Shown one piece after another: positions 35,546-47,506 of a stretch of 64,000 nt of DNA. Source of the stretch: Streptomyces laurentii. Its GTDB lineage: Bacteria > Actinomycetota > Actinomycetes > Streptomycetales > Streptomycetaceae. Position numbers and translations under genes: made by a program. Each line of letters starts with the position of its first letter. Positions within the stretch are counted from its first letter, which is position 1. The stretch lies in assembly GCA_002355495.1 (NCBI GenBank), contig AP017424.1, positions 2,294,001-2,358,000 on the forward strand, read 5' to 3'. The notes under the pieces are model-generated. The model had not been told where the DNA came from and made no database searches. It saw only the letters and a program-made list of their open reading frames with translations.

Positions 35546-38006
35546 AGGGATTCGCGCCGACGAACGTGTGCGCGGCGAGCCCAGGCCCGGTGCCGGTGAC
35601 CGCGATCGCCCCGTCCCGGTCCGTGCTCAGCACCCGCGCCCCGCGGTCCCGCAGGGCCCGGACCGTGCGCGGTGACGGATGCCCGTACGGGTTGTCCCGG
35701 CCTGCCGACACCAGCGCCAACCGGGGCCGCACCGCCCGTATCAGCCCCGGGTCCTGGTGGGACGAGCCGTGATGGGCCACCTTCAGCACGTCGACGGGCG
35801 GCAGCCTCGGATACACGCGCGCCAGGCCCCGCTGGGCCGCAGGTTCGAGGTCGCCGAGCAGCAACAGGCTCAGTCCGCCCGCGGCCTTGACGAACAGCAC
35901 GACACTCGCGTCGTTCGCCGCCGACTCCCCCGATTCCGTGATCCCGCCCGGCGCACCGGCCCCCGGCCACAGCACCCGCCACTCCAGCGGGCCGATCGCG
36001 CGCCGCTCCCCCGCTATCGCCCGCACCACCGGCACCCCGGCGGCCCTCGCGGTACGCCGCACGAACTCCGCCTGCTCCGGCGGCTCGTCGAACCCCGTCG
36101 TCTGGATGGCACCCACCGTCCGACCGCGCAGCACCCCCGGCAGACCGGCCACATGGTCCGCGTGGAAGTGGCTGAGCACCACCAGCGGAACGCGGTGCAC
36201 ACCCAGCTCGCTCAGACAGCGGTCGACCGGTGCCGGGTCGGGCCCCGCGTCCACGACGACCGCGCTGTCCCCACCGGCCGCGAGCACGGTCGCGTCGCCC
36301 TGGCCGACCTGGCACAGGGCGAACACCCAGCCCGGCGGCGGCCAGCCGGTGACCAGCCGGACCAGTGGCGGCGGCCGGACCACCGCCAGGAGGAGCAGCA
36401 CGGCACAGCCCGCCCCGATCCACCGCCGGTACGGCATCCGCCACGCGGCGAGGACCAGGAGCCCGGTCAGCGCGGCGAGCAGCAGCCCGCCCCACCAGCC
36501 GTCCGGCCAGGCCACCCGGGCGCCGGGCAGCTCCGCCCCGGTGCGGGCCACCCGGGCGATCCACCCGGCCGGCAGGGACGCGACCCACGCCACCTGCCCG
36601 GCGGCCCAGGGCCACACCGGCGCGAGGCCGAGCGCGGCGAAGCCGAGCACCGTGGCCGGGGCCACCGCCACTTCCGCGAGCAGGTTGGCGGGCACGCCCA
36701 CCAGACTCACCCGGGCCGCGAACACCGCCACGACGGGCGCGCACAGCGCCTGGGCCGCGAGCGTCGCGGCCAGCGCCTCCGCGAGCCGGCCCGGCACCCG
36801 CCGCCGGCGCAGGGCGTCGCTCCAGCGCGGGGCGATCGTGAGCAGCGCGCCGGTGGCGAGGACGGAGAGCAGGAAACCGTAACTCCGCGCCAGCCACGGG
36901 TCGTAGAGCACCAGGGCGAGCACCGCCGCGGCGAGGGCCGGCAGCAGCGAGCGGCGCCGGCCGGTCGCGAGGGCGAGCAGGGTGACGAGCCCGCACGCCG
37001 CCGCACGCAGCACGCTCGGATCGGGCCGGCACACCACGACGAACGCGAGCGTCAGCCCTCCCCCAGCACACGCCGTCGCCCGCAGCGGGATGCCCAGCCG
37101 GGGCGCGAGCCCGCCCCGCTCGGCCCGCTGGGCAGTGCCGGGCCGGCCGATGAGGAGCAACAACACAACCGTGAGGTTCGAGCCCGAGACGGCGAGCAAG
37201 TGGGTGAGGTCGGTGGCTTCGAAGGCCTCCTTCAGGTCGGGCTCGATCCGGGACGTGTCCCCGACCACCAGGCCCGGCAGCAGCGCCCGGGCATCCGTCG
37301 GCAGCGGGTCGGTCGCCCGCCGCAGCCCGGCGCGCAGCGCGCCGGCGGTGCGCTGGAGGCCGCTGGGCGGTCCGGTGATCCTGGGCGGCCCGCCGTCGGC
37401 CCGCAGCACGGCGGCGATGGTGTCCCCGGGCCGGGCCGGCGCGAGCCGCCCCGTCACGGCGAGGCCGGTCGACGGCAGCAGGGCCAGCCACTCCCGGCGG
37501 CTCTCTCCCGGCCCGTCCCGCGCCGGTACGAGCACCAGGACCGGCGCCCTCGTACGATGTGCCACCCCGTCACGATCCTCGATCCGGGTCACCTCGCCCG
37601 CGACGGCCACGAGCGGTGGTGCCGCCCGGGCGCCGCCCACAGGCGAGCGGATGAGCCGGGGGTCGGCGGTGACCGCCACCTCGGCCGTCACCCGGCCGCC
37701 GGAACGGGCGAGTTCGGGCACCGGCCCCCGGCGCAGGTCGGCCGCGTGCAGGGCGCCGGACGCGGCTCCGGCGGCGGCGCACACCAGAACTCCGGCACCG
37801 GCGATCGCCCGTGGTCCGTGCCGGGCGCCGGGCCGCAGCAGGGGCGTCGCGGCACCCAGGCAGAGCAGTACTCCGGCGACCGTCCACCAGCCGGCGACGC
37901 CCACCGCGAGCGCCGCCCCGCCCCATACGGCGAGGGCCGGCGGGACGAGCCGCAGATCGGCCGGGCCTTCGTCCCACACGACCGGCCGGCGCGGGTCCGT
38001 GCTCAT
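35541..38006 (-). CDS. comEC: ComEC/Rec2-family DNA-uptake channel protein
   Basis: 821 residues. N-terminal membrane helices and an OB-like domain (DUF4131), then the competence core (LPGLVVGDTSRIEPDLKEAFEATDLTHLLAVSGSNLTVV), more helices, and a C-terminal metallo-beta-lactamase domain (CQVGQGDATVL, LSHFHADHVAGLPG, HHGSSHQDP). In competent bacteria ComEC forms the inner-membrane channel for single-stranded DNA; in Streptomyces no uptake role is proven. The start ATG overlaps the comEA stop (ATGA). The stop overlaps the operator in front of the next gene. Confidence 0.92.
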   Translation of the reverse strand: MSTDPRRPVVWDEGPADLRLVPPALAVWGGAALAVGVAGWWTVAGVLLCLGAATPLLRPGARHGPRAIAGAGVLVCAAAGAASGALHAADLRRGPVPELARSGGRVTAEVAVTADPRLIRSPVGGARAAPPLVAVAGEVTRIEDRDGVAHRTRAPVLVLVPARDGPGESRREWLALLPSTGLAVTGRLAPARPGDTIAAVLRADGGPPRITGPPSGLQRTAGALRAGLRRATDPLPTDARALLPGLVVGDTSRIEPDLKEAFEATDLTHLLAVSGSNLTVVLLLLIGRPGTAQRAERGGLAPRLGIPLRATACAGGGLTLAFVVVCRPDPSVLRAAACGLVTLLALATGRRRSLLPALAAAVLALVLYDPWLARSYGFLLSVLATGALLTIAPRWSDALRRRRVPGRLAEALAATLAAQALCAPVVAVFAARVSLVGVPANLLAEVAVAPATVLGFAALGLAPVWPWAAGQVAWVASLPAGWIARVARTGAELPGARVAWPDGWWGGLLLAALTGLLVLAAWRMPYRRWIGAGCAVLLLLAVVRPPPLVRLVTGWPPPGWVFALCQVGQGDATVLAAGGDSAVVVDAGPDPAPVDRCLSELGVHRVPLVVLSHFHADHVAGLPGVLRGRTVGAIQTTGFDEPPEQAEFVRRTARAAGVPVVRAIAGERRAIGPLEWRVLWPGAGAPGGITESGESAANDASVVLFVKAAGGLSLLLLGDLEPAAQRGLARVYPRLPPVDVLKVAHHGSSHQDPGLIRAVRPRLALVSAGRDNPYGHPSPRTVRALRDRGARVLSTDRDGAIAVTGTGPGLAAHTFVGANPL

Positions 38007-38997
38007 GGCCGGACCAGCGGTGCCAGATCCGCGAACCGCCGCTCGCCGATCCCGCTCACGTCCCGCAGCTCGGCCACCGAGCGGAATCCTCCGTGTTCCG
38101 CCCGGTGTTCGACGATGTGCCGGGCGAGGACCGGGCCGACCCCGGGCAGGGCGTCGAGCTGTTCGGCGGTCGCCGTGCTGAGGCTCAACGGCACGGCCTG
38201 ACCGGTCGGCGGCGAGGCCGCTCCGGCCGGAGTCCCACCCGCTCCCGCACCACCGGCCGCAGCGGCCGGGAGGCCCACGACGACCTGTTCGCCGTCCTGG
38301 AGCACCCGGGCCCGGTTGAGTCCCGTCAGGTCCGTACCCGGGCGGCTTCCGCCCGCCGCGCGCAGGGCGTCGGTGACGCGCGACCCGGCGGGCAGCGTGA
38401 ACACCCCGGGCCGGCGCACCTTGCCGCCGACGTCCACCACGACCACGGCCCCCGCACTCGCACCCCCGACAGGGAGGTCGGCGCCGACTCCGGCGGAGGC
38501 GGTGTCGAAGGCCCGGGCTCGGGTTCGGGCAGCGGCCGGGCCGCGGCCACCACCGCGGGCGCCGTGATCTGTTGCGGTCGCCCGTTCCAGAAGTAGGCCC
38601 CGGCTCCCCCGGCGGCCACGACCAGCACCACGGCGAGCGCGCCCAGCGAGCGCCGTTCGAGCCCGCAGCGGGACTGCACCCACAACGGCAGCCGCTCGCG
38701 CAGCGCGAGCCTCCACCGCTCGCGAGCCGGCACCGGCTCGTCTCCTGGACCCGGTGGGCTCGCGGGCTCGGCCGGCTCGTGGCGCGGAGGCGGCGGGAGC
38801 GGCAGGGCCGGCGGGACCGTCGCCGGGAACAGGGCCTCGCCCCGACGCCGTACCGCCTCCGAACCGGCACCGGCCGCGTGCCGGCCCGTGCGCGCCGGCC
38901 GGGTGCCGCGCCGGGTACGAACGTCCGATCCCGAGGCCCGGCCGGGTCCACTGCCGGCCCCGCCACGACGTGCTCCCAGGTGTGTACGAAGAGTCAT
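38003..38997 (-). pseudogene. comEA: ComEA-type DNA-binding protein, frameshifted
   Basis: The gene is in two frames. The first part, from ATG 38997, has a long Arg/Pro-rich cytoplasmic region and one membrane helix (LGALAVVLVVAAGGAGAYFW). The second part, in another frame, carries the SLBB segment (VVVVDVGGKVRRPGVFTLPAGSRV) and a helix-hairpin-helix pair (LDALPGVGPVLARHIVEHR, ELRDVSGIGERRF). Reading passes from one to the other if one base is restored in the run of five C at 38463-38467 (plus strand). The natural joined sequence would read TSLSGGASAGAVVVV. ComEA binds incoming DNA and hands it to ComEC, whose gene overlaps its stop. Either the gene is disrupted, the run is misread, or slippage restores the frame. 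Confidence 0.75.
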
Positions 38998-39142
38998 GGG
39001 ACCGACGGTAGGCATCCGCACCGGCCTGTGCCGAAACTCTCTGCGTTCCGTGGATAACCGGCCGGTTGTGGATAACTCACTCACCCGTACGTGGGAGGGA
39101 ATCCCCGCCCGCCGACCCGCCCGCCGACCCGGCCCGCGCCCC

Positions 39143-39988
39143 TCAGCGCGGTGAGACGACGACCGCGAGCAGTCCCGGCCCGGTGTGCGCGCCGATTACC
39201 GCGCCAACCTCGGTGACCTGGAGGTCTCCCACGCCCGGCAGCCGCTCGCGCAGCCGCTCGGCCAGGGCGGCGGCCCGTTCGGGGGCGGAGAGGTGGTGGA
39301 CGGCCACGTCGACGGGTCCGCTCCCGGCGCGTTCGACGGCGATCTCCTCCAGGCGCGCGATGGCCTTGGAGGCCGTGCGCACCTTCTCCCGCAGTTCGAT
39401 CCGCCCGCCTTCGAGTTCGAGCAGCGGTTTCACGGCCAGCGCCGAACCGAGCAGGGCCTGGGCGGCGCCGATGCGCCCGCCTCGGCGCAGATAGTCGAGG
39501 GTGTCGACATAGAAGTACGCGGACGTGCCCGCGGCCCGCTTCTCGGCCGCCGCCACGGCCTCGTCGAGCGAGCCGCCCGTCTCGACGACCTCGGCCGCCG
39601 CCAGCGCGCAGAAGCCGAGGGCCATCCCCACCATCCGGGTGTCGACGACCCGCACGGGCACAGGTGCCTCGGCCGCAGCGAGCACGGCCGCGTCGTACGT
39701 ACCGGAGAACTCGCCGGACAGATGCAGCGAGACGATGCCCTGGGCCCCCGCCTCGGCGGCGGCACGGTAGGCGGCGGCGAAGACTTCGGGGGCGGGGCGG
39801 GAGGTGGTCACCGCGCGCCGCTTCTGCAGCGCTTCCGCGAGCGAGCGGGCCGAGATCTCGGTGCCCTCTTCCAGCGCGCGGTCCCCGATGACGACGGTGA
39901 GCGGGACGACGGTGACGGCGTGCCGCTCCAGCGCCTGGGCAGGCAGGTAGGCCGTGGAATCGGTGACGATCGCGACATGCCGGGACAT
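39143..39988 (-). CDS. DegV family protein
   Basis: 281 residues. N-terminal IVTDSTAYLPAQALERHAVTVVPLTVVIGDRALEEGTEI, then TSRPAPEVFAAAYR and LSGEFSGTYDAA, the fatty-acid contact motifs of DegV/FakB-type proteins. They bind fatty acids and can deliver them to a kinase; no FakA homologue is in the window. ATG 39988 is the family start. Monocistronic between comEA and a membrane protein gene. Confidence 0.92.
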   Translation of the reverse strand: MSRHVAIVTDSTAYLPAQALERHAVTVVPLTVVIGDRALEEGTEISARSLAEALQKRRAVTTSRPAPEVFAAAYRAAAEAGAQGIVSLHLSGEFSGTYDAAVLAAAEAPVPVRVVDTRMVGMALGFCALAAAEVVETGGSLDEAVAAAEKRAAGTSAYFYVDTLDYLRRGGRIGAAQALLGSALAVKPLLELEGGRIELREKVRTASKAIARLEEIAVERAGSGPVDVAVHHLSAPERAAALAERLRERLPGVGDLQVTEVGAVIGAHTGPGLLAVVVSPR

Positions 39989-40079
39989 GAGCGGGAGGTT
40001 ACCCGCCGCCCTCGACGGACGGCAGCCCGGCCCCACCCGCGCGCCGTCGGCCCTGTCTACAGGGCCTTCTCGCGGTCGC

Positions 40080-40811
40080 TCAGGCCGTGGTCTCGGGCCG
40101 CGCGGTCTTCTCCCACGGGTAGGAGGTGACGCGCGGGTCCGCCCCGGTGATCGCCTGCGGCTGCCCGGCCGTCCCGGCCTGTTCGCCGGTCCGGGGCTCC
40201 GCGGGCGCGGCCGCCGGAGCCTGGGGCCGCTCGGCGGCGGGCTGTGCCACCGGGCTCTCGGTGTCCGCGTCCGTCCAGTGCCGCAGGGCGCCCGCCTCCA
40301 TGTCGATCTGGGCGCTGAGCGAGGTCAGCTCGTCGTCGGCGAACCGGCGAGCCCGGTCCCGGGCGGCGAAGCGCAGCGCGTCCGCGGAGTGGGTGACCTG
40401 CTGGGTGCGCCGGCGCAACTCCGGAAGGCGCGCCACGACGTGCCCCCGGTCCGGCTCGCGCTCCAGCCGCCGCAGGTCGTCGTCCAGCTCCCGCGCATGG
40501 CCGCTGAGCCGGTGGAAGAGGTCCAGCGACTCCTTGAGCGAGGCGTCCTCGGCCACGCCCGCGTGGAGGGCCTCCTGGGTGGCGCGCATCGAGGTGCGCA
40601 GCGCGAGCCGCAGCTGGGCCAGTTCGGCCGAAGCGCCGGTCTGGCCGAGGCTCTTGGCCCGCAGGGTGGTGTCCTCGACCGTGCGCCGGGCCTGGTCGAT
40701 GGTGCGGTCGACACCTCGCTTGGCCGCCTTCGCGACCTTCACTGTGGCGTAGACCCCCAGCACCATGAAGGCGACGAAGAGCAATGCCATGATCGTGATC
40801 GCGGCTCCCAT
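40080..40811 (-). CDS. Membrane-anchored coiled-coil protein of unknown function
   Basis: 243 residues. One N-terminal membrane helix (ITIMALLFVAFMVLGVYATVKV), then an extended charged helical region from about 30 to 180 with heptad-like spacing (LRLALRTSMRATQEALHAG, ELDDDLRRLEREPD), and an Ala/Pro-rich tail ending YPWEKTARPETTA. I chose ATG 40811, which puts the helix at the very N-terminus; the frame is open upstream without membrane character. No family recognised beyond this layout. Confidence 0.75.
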   Translation of the reverse strand: MGAAITIMALLFVAFMVLGVYATVKVAKAAKRGVDRTIDQARRTVEDTTLRAKSLGQTGASAELAQLRLALRTSMRATQEALHAGVAEDASLKESLDLFHRLSGHARELDDDLRRLEREPDRGHVVARLPELRRRTQQVTHSADALRFAARDRARRFADDELTSLSAQIDMEAGALRHWTDADTESPVAQPAAERPQAPAAAPAEPRTGEQAGTAGQPQAITGADPRVTSYPWEKTARPETTA

Positions 40812-40958
40812 ATGCCTCGCCTCGCCCCTCCGGCCTCGGTTGTGGTTCTTCCACCGTAAACGCTGAGGGCAGGTCGGTGGTTCCGGAGAAACCCCCAACC
40901 TGCCCCTACCCGCCCCTTAGGGGACGGGACGACCAGCGGTGCCGTCAGGCCGTCGGCG

Positions 40959-43826
<2,868 letters not shown>

Positions 43827-43890
43827 GATCCTTGAAGCTCCATCGATCGTCTCTGCCCACTGCCGGCATCCCCGGCACCGCCACGAAATG

Positions 43891-43967
43891 AAAAATCCCC
43901 TCGCACAGGAGGGGACGCCGCGCTGATGCCGACCGGAATGCTCATCCGTCGGGACTGATCAGCGCGG
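43891..43967 (-). promoter_or_regulatory. leuS attenuator: large stem-loop plus intrinsic terminator
   Basis: On the minus strand, a 10-bp perfect stem (43958-43967 with 43918-43927; CCGCGCTGAT/ATCAGCGCGG) is followed by the terminator TCCCCTC/GAGGGGA (43896-43902 with 43909-43915) and a five-T run. The upstream arm of the first stem contains the stop codon of the leader peptide, so ribosome position decides whether it forms. I could not define the competing antiterminator pairing by eye. The distance to the leuS ATG is about 65 bases. Confidence 0.8.
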
Positions 43968-43997
43968 CCCGCTAAGCAGAAGGCGTACGGCACGCAT
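43959..43997 (-). CDS. leuS leader peptide (MRAVRLLLSGPR)
   Basis: Twelve codons with three consecutive Leu codons (CTT CTG CTT at 43974-43982). CTT is a rare codon in high-GC Streptomyces, so two of them in a row are notable. The stop lies in the first arm of the attenuator stem. No ribosome site is visible, but TACCCT, a TANNNT-type -10 box, lies at 44005-44010, seven bases before the ATG, so the message may be leaderless. Leu starvation would stall ribosomes on the Leu run and change the downstream folding. Confidence 0.75.
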   Translation of the reverse strand: MRAVRLLLSGPR

Positions 43998-44137
43998 GTG
44001 CGTCAGGGTACCGCAGGGCCCGATCCAGCCGCATCGGCGTTCCGCGTGCCGGGCCGCGGAACGCCCCGCGCGCGTACGACCCGCGATCGACATCCGCACG
44101 GCATATGCCAGGCCGACGGGGTACGCGCGGGCATACG

Positions 44138-44170
44138 AAAAAGCGGGCCATCCTGTCCGGATGACCCGCT
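44138..44170 (-). terminator. Terminator of the distal tRNA-Ala gene
   Basis: Arms 44142-44153 and 44159-44170 (AGCGGG-CATCC type, one mismatch) with five T following on the minus strand. The same hairpin, with paired base changes and without the T run, lies behind the proximal tRNA at 44283-44311. Confidence 0.8.
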
Positions 44171-44179
44171 TCCGATCTG

Positions 44180-44252
<73 letters not shown>

Positions 44253-44321
44253 GCGTGCGGGAGTAAGACTACCGCAGAAGAGTCGCGAGCCATCCTGTCC
44301 GGATGACTCGCTACCGATCTG

Positions 44322-44394
<73 letters not shown>

Positions 44395-44517
44395 TTGTTT
44401 CACCGCCCCGCCCGATCTCCCGTGCGGCGGCGACGGAAAGAACATTAACCGGCCGCCCGGCCGTTCGCCAAATCCGTTTCCCAGGCCCTTCCCGGGGGCC
44501 GGGTAGGGTCGCAGGCT

Positions 44518-45891
44518 GTGTCCGTCTCCGTGCCCCCCTCCCCCGTCCGCTCCCGCCCGTGGCCCCTGGTCACCGCGGCGGCCGTCTGCCTGCTCTCGTT
44601 CACGGCCTTCTGGGTGGCGCAGCGCCTCGCCCACGTGAACATGCTCGACGTGATGGTCTACCGGGCCGAGGCCGAGACCCTGCGGTCCGGCGGCGACCTG
44701 TACGCGATGCGCGCCACGTCGGCGAACCTCGCCATGACGTACCCGCCGCTCGCCGCCGTCCTGTTCCTGCCGCTGACCTTGGTCGGCGTCCCGCTCATGA
44801 GGACGCTGAACACGGCGGGGAACCTGCTCCTGGTGCTGGCGCTGGTACGGCTCTCGCTCCAGCTCGTCCACCCCCGGATATCCCTGCCCGCGGCCCGCGC
44901 CGAACTGTGGCGGCGGAGCCTGTGGGTCGCCGCGATCGTCGTGTGGTGCGAGCCGGTGTGGACGACGCTGCGGTACGGGCAGATCAACCTGCTCGTCGCG
45001 GTGGCGGTGCTGTGGGACCTGACCCGCCGCCCCGGCGGTCCGGGCGCGCGCTGGGCCGGAGTGGGCATCGGGCTCGCGACGGCCGTGAAGCTGACGCCGG
45101 GCCTGTTCGTGGTGCTGCTGTTCGCGGCGGGTCTGCTGCTGTGTCGCCGCGAGCGGGGCGCCGGCGCGGGACGGGGCATGAACCCGTGGCTGCGGACCGG
45201 GCTGACCGCGACGGGCGTCTTCCTGGTGACGACGCTGGCGATGGTCGTGGCCCTGCCGGACGCCTCGAAGACCTTCTGGACCCGCACCCTGTTCGAGACG
45301 GGCCGGGTCGGACACGCGGAGGAGACCGCCAACCAGTCGGTCAGCGGCGTGCTGGCCCGACTGCTGCACACCGACGCGCCGGGTCTGTGGTGGGTCGCGG
45401 CGGCGGGGCTGCTCGGCGGCGCGGCCATGATCCTCGCGATACGGGCCGCGCTGCGCGGCGACCGCGCGGTGGCCGTGGTGATCACCGCGTTCACGGCGCT
45501 GATGATCAGCCCGATCTCCTGGTCGCACCACTGGGTGTGGTGCGTGCCCCTGTTGATCCTGCTGTACGACCGCGCCACGCGCGCGTGGCCGGTGACGGGC
45601 GCGGTGGCGCTCGCCTTCGCCTCGTTCGCGCTGTGGTGGGTACCGCACGACCCGGGCCGCCCCGAACTGCACCAGAACGCCGGTCAGATGGTGCTCTCGG
45701 CGATCTATCCGCTGACGGCGCTCGCGGTCTTCGCCGGATACGCGCTGTCGCAGTGGCGAGGCCGGAGCCGGGGCCGGGACGCCACGCTCGTGGAGCGGGT
45801 CCCGCACCCCCGGGAGGACGACCTGCGCGAGGCGGAGACCGACGACGCGCGGGTCGCGGTCCGCGCGCCTCAGGCCGTCGCGAAGGAGTAG
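44518..45891 (+). CDS. GT87-type polyprenyl-phosphate mannosyltransferase
   Basis: 457 residues with about ten membrane helices. After the first helix comes MLDVMVYRAEAETLRSGGDLYAMR with the conserved acidic residue of GT-C enzymes, then MTYPPLAAVLFLP. Actinobacterial GT87 proteins use polyprenyl-phospho-mannose to elongate lipoglycans such as lipomannan and lipoarabinomannan. The cytoplasmic C-terminal tail is charged (VEQVP-like, VERVPHPREDDLREAE). Start at GTG 44518. The gene ends by overlapping the convergent zinc-ribbon gene by 22 bases. Confidence 0.83.
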   Translation: MSVSVPPSPVRSRPWPLVTAAAVCLLSFTAFWVAQRLAHVNMLDVMVYRAEAETLRSGGDLYAMRATSANLAMTYPPLAAVLFLPLTLVGVPLMRTLNTAGNLLLVLALVRLSLQLVHPRISLPAARAELWRRSLWVAAIVVWCEPVWTTLRYGQINLLVAVAVLWDLTRRPGGPGARWAGVGIGLATAVKLTPGLFVVLLFAAGLLLCRRERGAGAGRGMNPWLRTGLTATGVFLVTTLAMVVALPDASKTFWTRTLFETGRVGHAEETANQSVSGVLARLLHTDAPGLWWVAAAGLLGGAAMILAIRAALRGDRAVAVVITAFTALMISPISWSHHWVWCVPLLILLYDRATRAWPVTGAVALAFASFALWWVPHDPGRPELHQNAGQMVLSAIYPLTALAVFAGYALSQWRGRSRGRDATLVERVPHPREDDLREAETDDARVAVRAPQAVAKE

Positions 45892-46103
45892 AAGCGCTTC
45901 AGGGTGCAGTGCTCGTCCAGGAGCCGGCCGTAGATCGGCTCCCCTTCGAGCTCGCGGTAGGTCTCGATGGGATCGCCTTTTATGATCAGCGCCCGGGCGC
46001 ATTCCTCGCACCAGTACTGGAACGAGGGGTTGACCGGGTCCATGTCGCGAACGATGGGCGTACCGCTGCCGCACCAGTCGCACTTCCGCCTGTGCGCCCC
46101 CAT
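45870..46103 (-). CDS. Small zinc-ribbon protein
   Basis: 77 residues with two CxxC pairs: CDWCGSG near the start and WCEECARA in the middle, forming a treble-clef or ribbon. The C-terminal half (DPIETYRELEGEPIYGRLLDEHCTLKRFYSFATA) is conserved-looking and acidic. Function not recognised. I use ATG 46103, with GGAG eight bases upstream; the preceding codon is GTG and could also serve. The start overlaps the stop of the truncated MFS gene (TGATG). Confidence 0.75.
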   Translation of the reverse strand: MGAHRRKCDWCGSGTPIVRDMDPVNPSFQYWCEECARALIIKGDPIETYRELEGEPIYGRLLDEHCTLKRFYSFATA

Positions 46104-46936
46104 CACGCTGCTCCGGTCAGGGCGGCGCGGCCCGCGTACGGTCCCCGCGAGGCGGATCCCGGTCCAGGGCCGAAGGCCACGACGGAGCAGGTATCGGCTT
46201 CGGTGTCGGAATCGGTTTCGACCCCCTCGGCACCGGCCACGGCCATACGCGCTCCCTCCCTACCGGACCCGCATTCCCCTCCGGCTGTCCGATTCTGCCA
46301 TGGCCCCGCAAGGGGGTCGGCGCCGTCGGAGGGGCGCCCGGCGCAGGCGCCCACGAGCGCCGTCAGCGCCAGCGCGAAGGCGCATACCCACAGCACGCGA
46401 GCCGACACATCCGCCCCCGGGCCGGTGATCCGCCCCAGGAAGAGCGGGCCGACGGTCGCCACGCCGATCAGCTGGCCGAGCTGGGTCACCGTGGCGAGCG
46501 GTCCGCTGGCGTCGGCCGCGTCGGCGGGCCGTACGGTCGCGAGTGCGCTGGTCAGCGCCGGATTGAAGGCCAAGGCGAGGCCGGCGCCCATGCCGCAGAA
46601 GGCCGGATAGAGCAGCCAGCCGCCCGTCCCGCCGCCCTTCGGGACGGCGCCCGCGGCGAGCGCGGAGACGGCCGCAAGGAGAAAGCCGCCGGGTACCAGG
46701 AACGGGTGCAGCCGGGCCGGCCAGCGCCGCCAGGTGAGGCCGACGAGCCCGAAGACGACGGCAGTGGGCCCGAAGGTGAGCCCGGTCCGCAGGGCGCTCT
46801 GCCCGAGTCCGCCCTGCGGGTGCAGGGTGAGGGTGAACAGGAATCCCGCGTTGACGGTCATCGCCGCCGCGATCCGGACGACGGCCTGGCCGACGCCGGG
46901 AGCGCGCAGCACGCGGGGCGCGAGGAGCGGGGCGCC
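46103..46936 (-). pseudogene. MFS efflux transporter, C-terminal remnant
   Basis: About 277 codons matching the second half of a DHA2-type MFS pump: RVLRAPGVGQAVVRIAAAMTVNAGFLFTLTLHPQGGLG, LRTGLTFGPTAVVFGLVGLTWRRW, the VTQLGQLIGVATVGPLFLG helix, then an unusual long polar tail. Everything before this, including the first membrane helices and any normal start region, is missing. At its 5' edge the sequence passes straight into the remnant of an XRE-type regulator on the other strand. A short product could start at GTG 46912 but would not be a working transporter. Confidence 0.75.
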
Positions 46937-47187
46937 GCCGCGCCGAGTCGTGCGTCCGGCTGCTGTCCGACGCGAGCCCGTACTTCGCCGAGCTGTGGCG
47001 CAACGGGGACGTGGTGCCGCCGGGTACGCGCGTGAAGACGTTCCGGCACGAGCGGACCGGCGTGCTGCGGATGACCTCGGTGTCGCTGCCGATCAACGGG
47101 ATGCCGGAGTGCCGGGTCGTCACCTACACGCCGAGCGACGAGGAGAGCCGCCGGGGCCTCGACCTCCTGCTCGCCGAGGAGGGGTGA
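46937..47187 (+). pseudogene. XRE/MmyB-like regulator, C-terminal remnant
   Basis: About 81 codons (from GAG 46945) reading ESCVRLLSDASPYFAELW, RVKTFRHERTGVLRMTS, PECRVVTYTPSDEESRRGLDLLLAEEG and a stop at 47187. This is the end of the MmyB-like ligand-binding domain of the same regulator family that is cut at 8.5 kb. The helix-turn-helix half and the start are absent. It abuts the MFS remnant head to head, as if the middle of a divergent regulator/pump pair had been deleted. Confidence 0.75.
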
Positions 47188-47253
47188 CGGCGGACGGCCG
47201 GGAAGCGGGATCACGTGAACGTGGACGGGGACGGGGACGGCCGGAAACGACGA

Positions 47254-47279
47254 ATCCCGCCCCCTGCCGGGGACGGGAT
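47254..47279 (-). terminator. Terminator behind the third tRNA-Ala gene
   Basis: Arms ATCCCGCCCCC and GGGGACGGGAT around a 4-base loop, ten bases past the tRNA 3' end. No T tract. It is unlike the hairpins behind the tandem tRNA copies. Confidence 0.6.
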
Positions 47280-47288
47280 CCTTGACTG

Positions 47289-47361
<73 letters not shown>

Positions 47362-47506
47362 GCGTGTTCTTCGCGCTCCGCGCTGCGAACAAGAAGAACT
47401 TTAGCCGGTGACCTGCCGGAAAGCGAAATCGGCTCCGGCAGGCCACGCGCGCGGGGTGCGCGCGCCGCCCCGGGTCCGCACACGGGGTACGGGCCCGGGA
47501 CGCGGC

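Noticed and set aside
36000..38900. Plus-strand Arg/Pro-rich frames opposite comEC and comEA
   Set aside because: Composition and lack of starts mark them as antisense shadows of the real genes.
43860..44010. T-box riboswitch for leuS
   Set aside because: No specifier-loop or conserved T-box bulge (TGGN) is visible, and the Leu-rich leader peptide explains the terminator better.
46103..46912. Functional 270-residue transporter
   Set aside because: It begins in the middle of the MFS fold and is fused at its 5' side to an unrelated gene fragment; half a transporter is unlikely to work.
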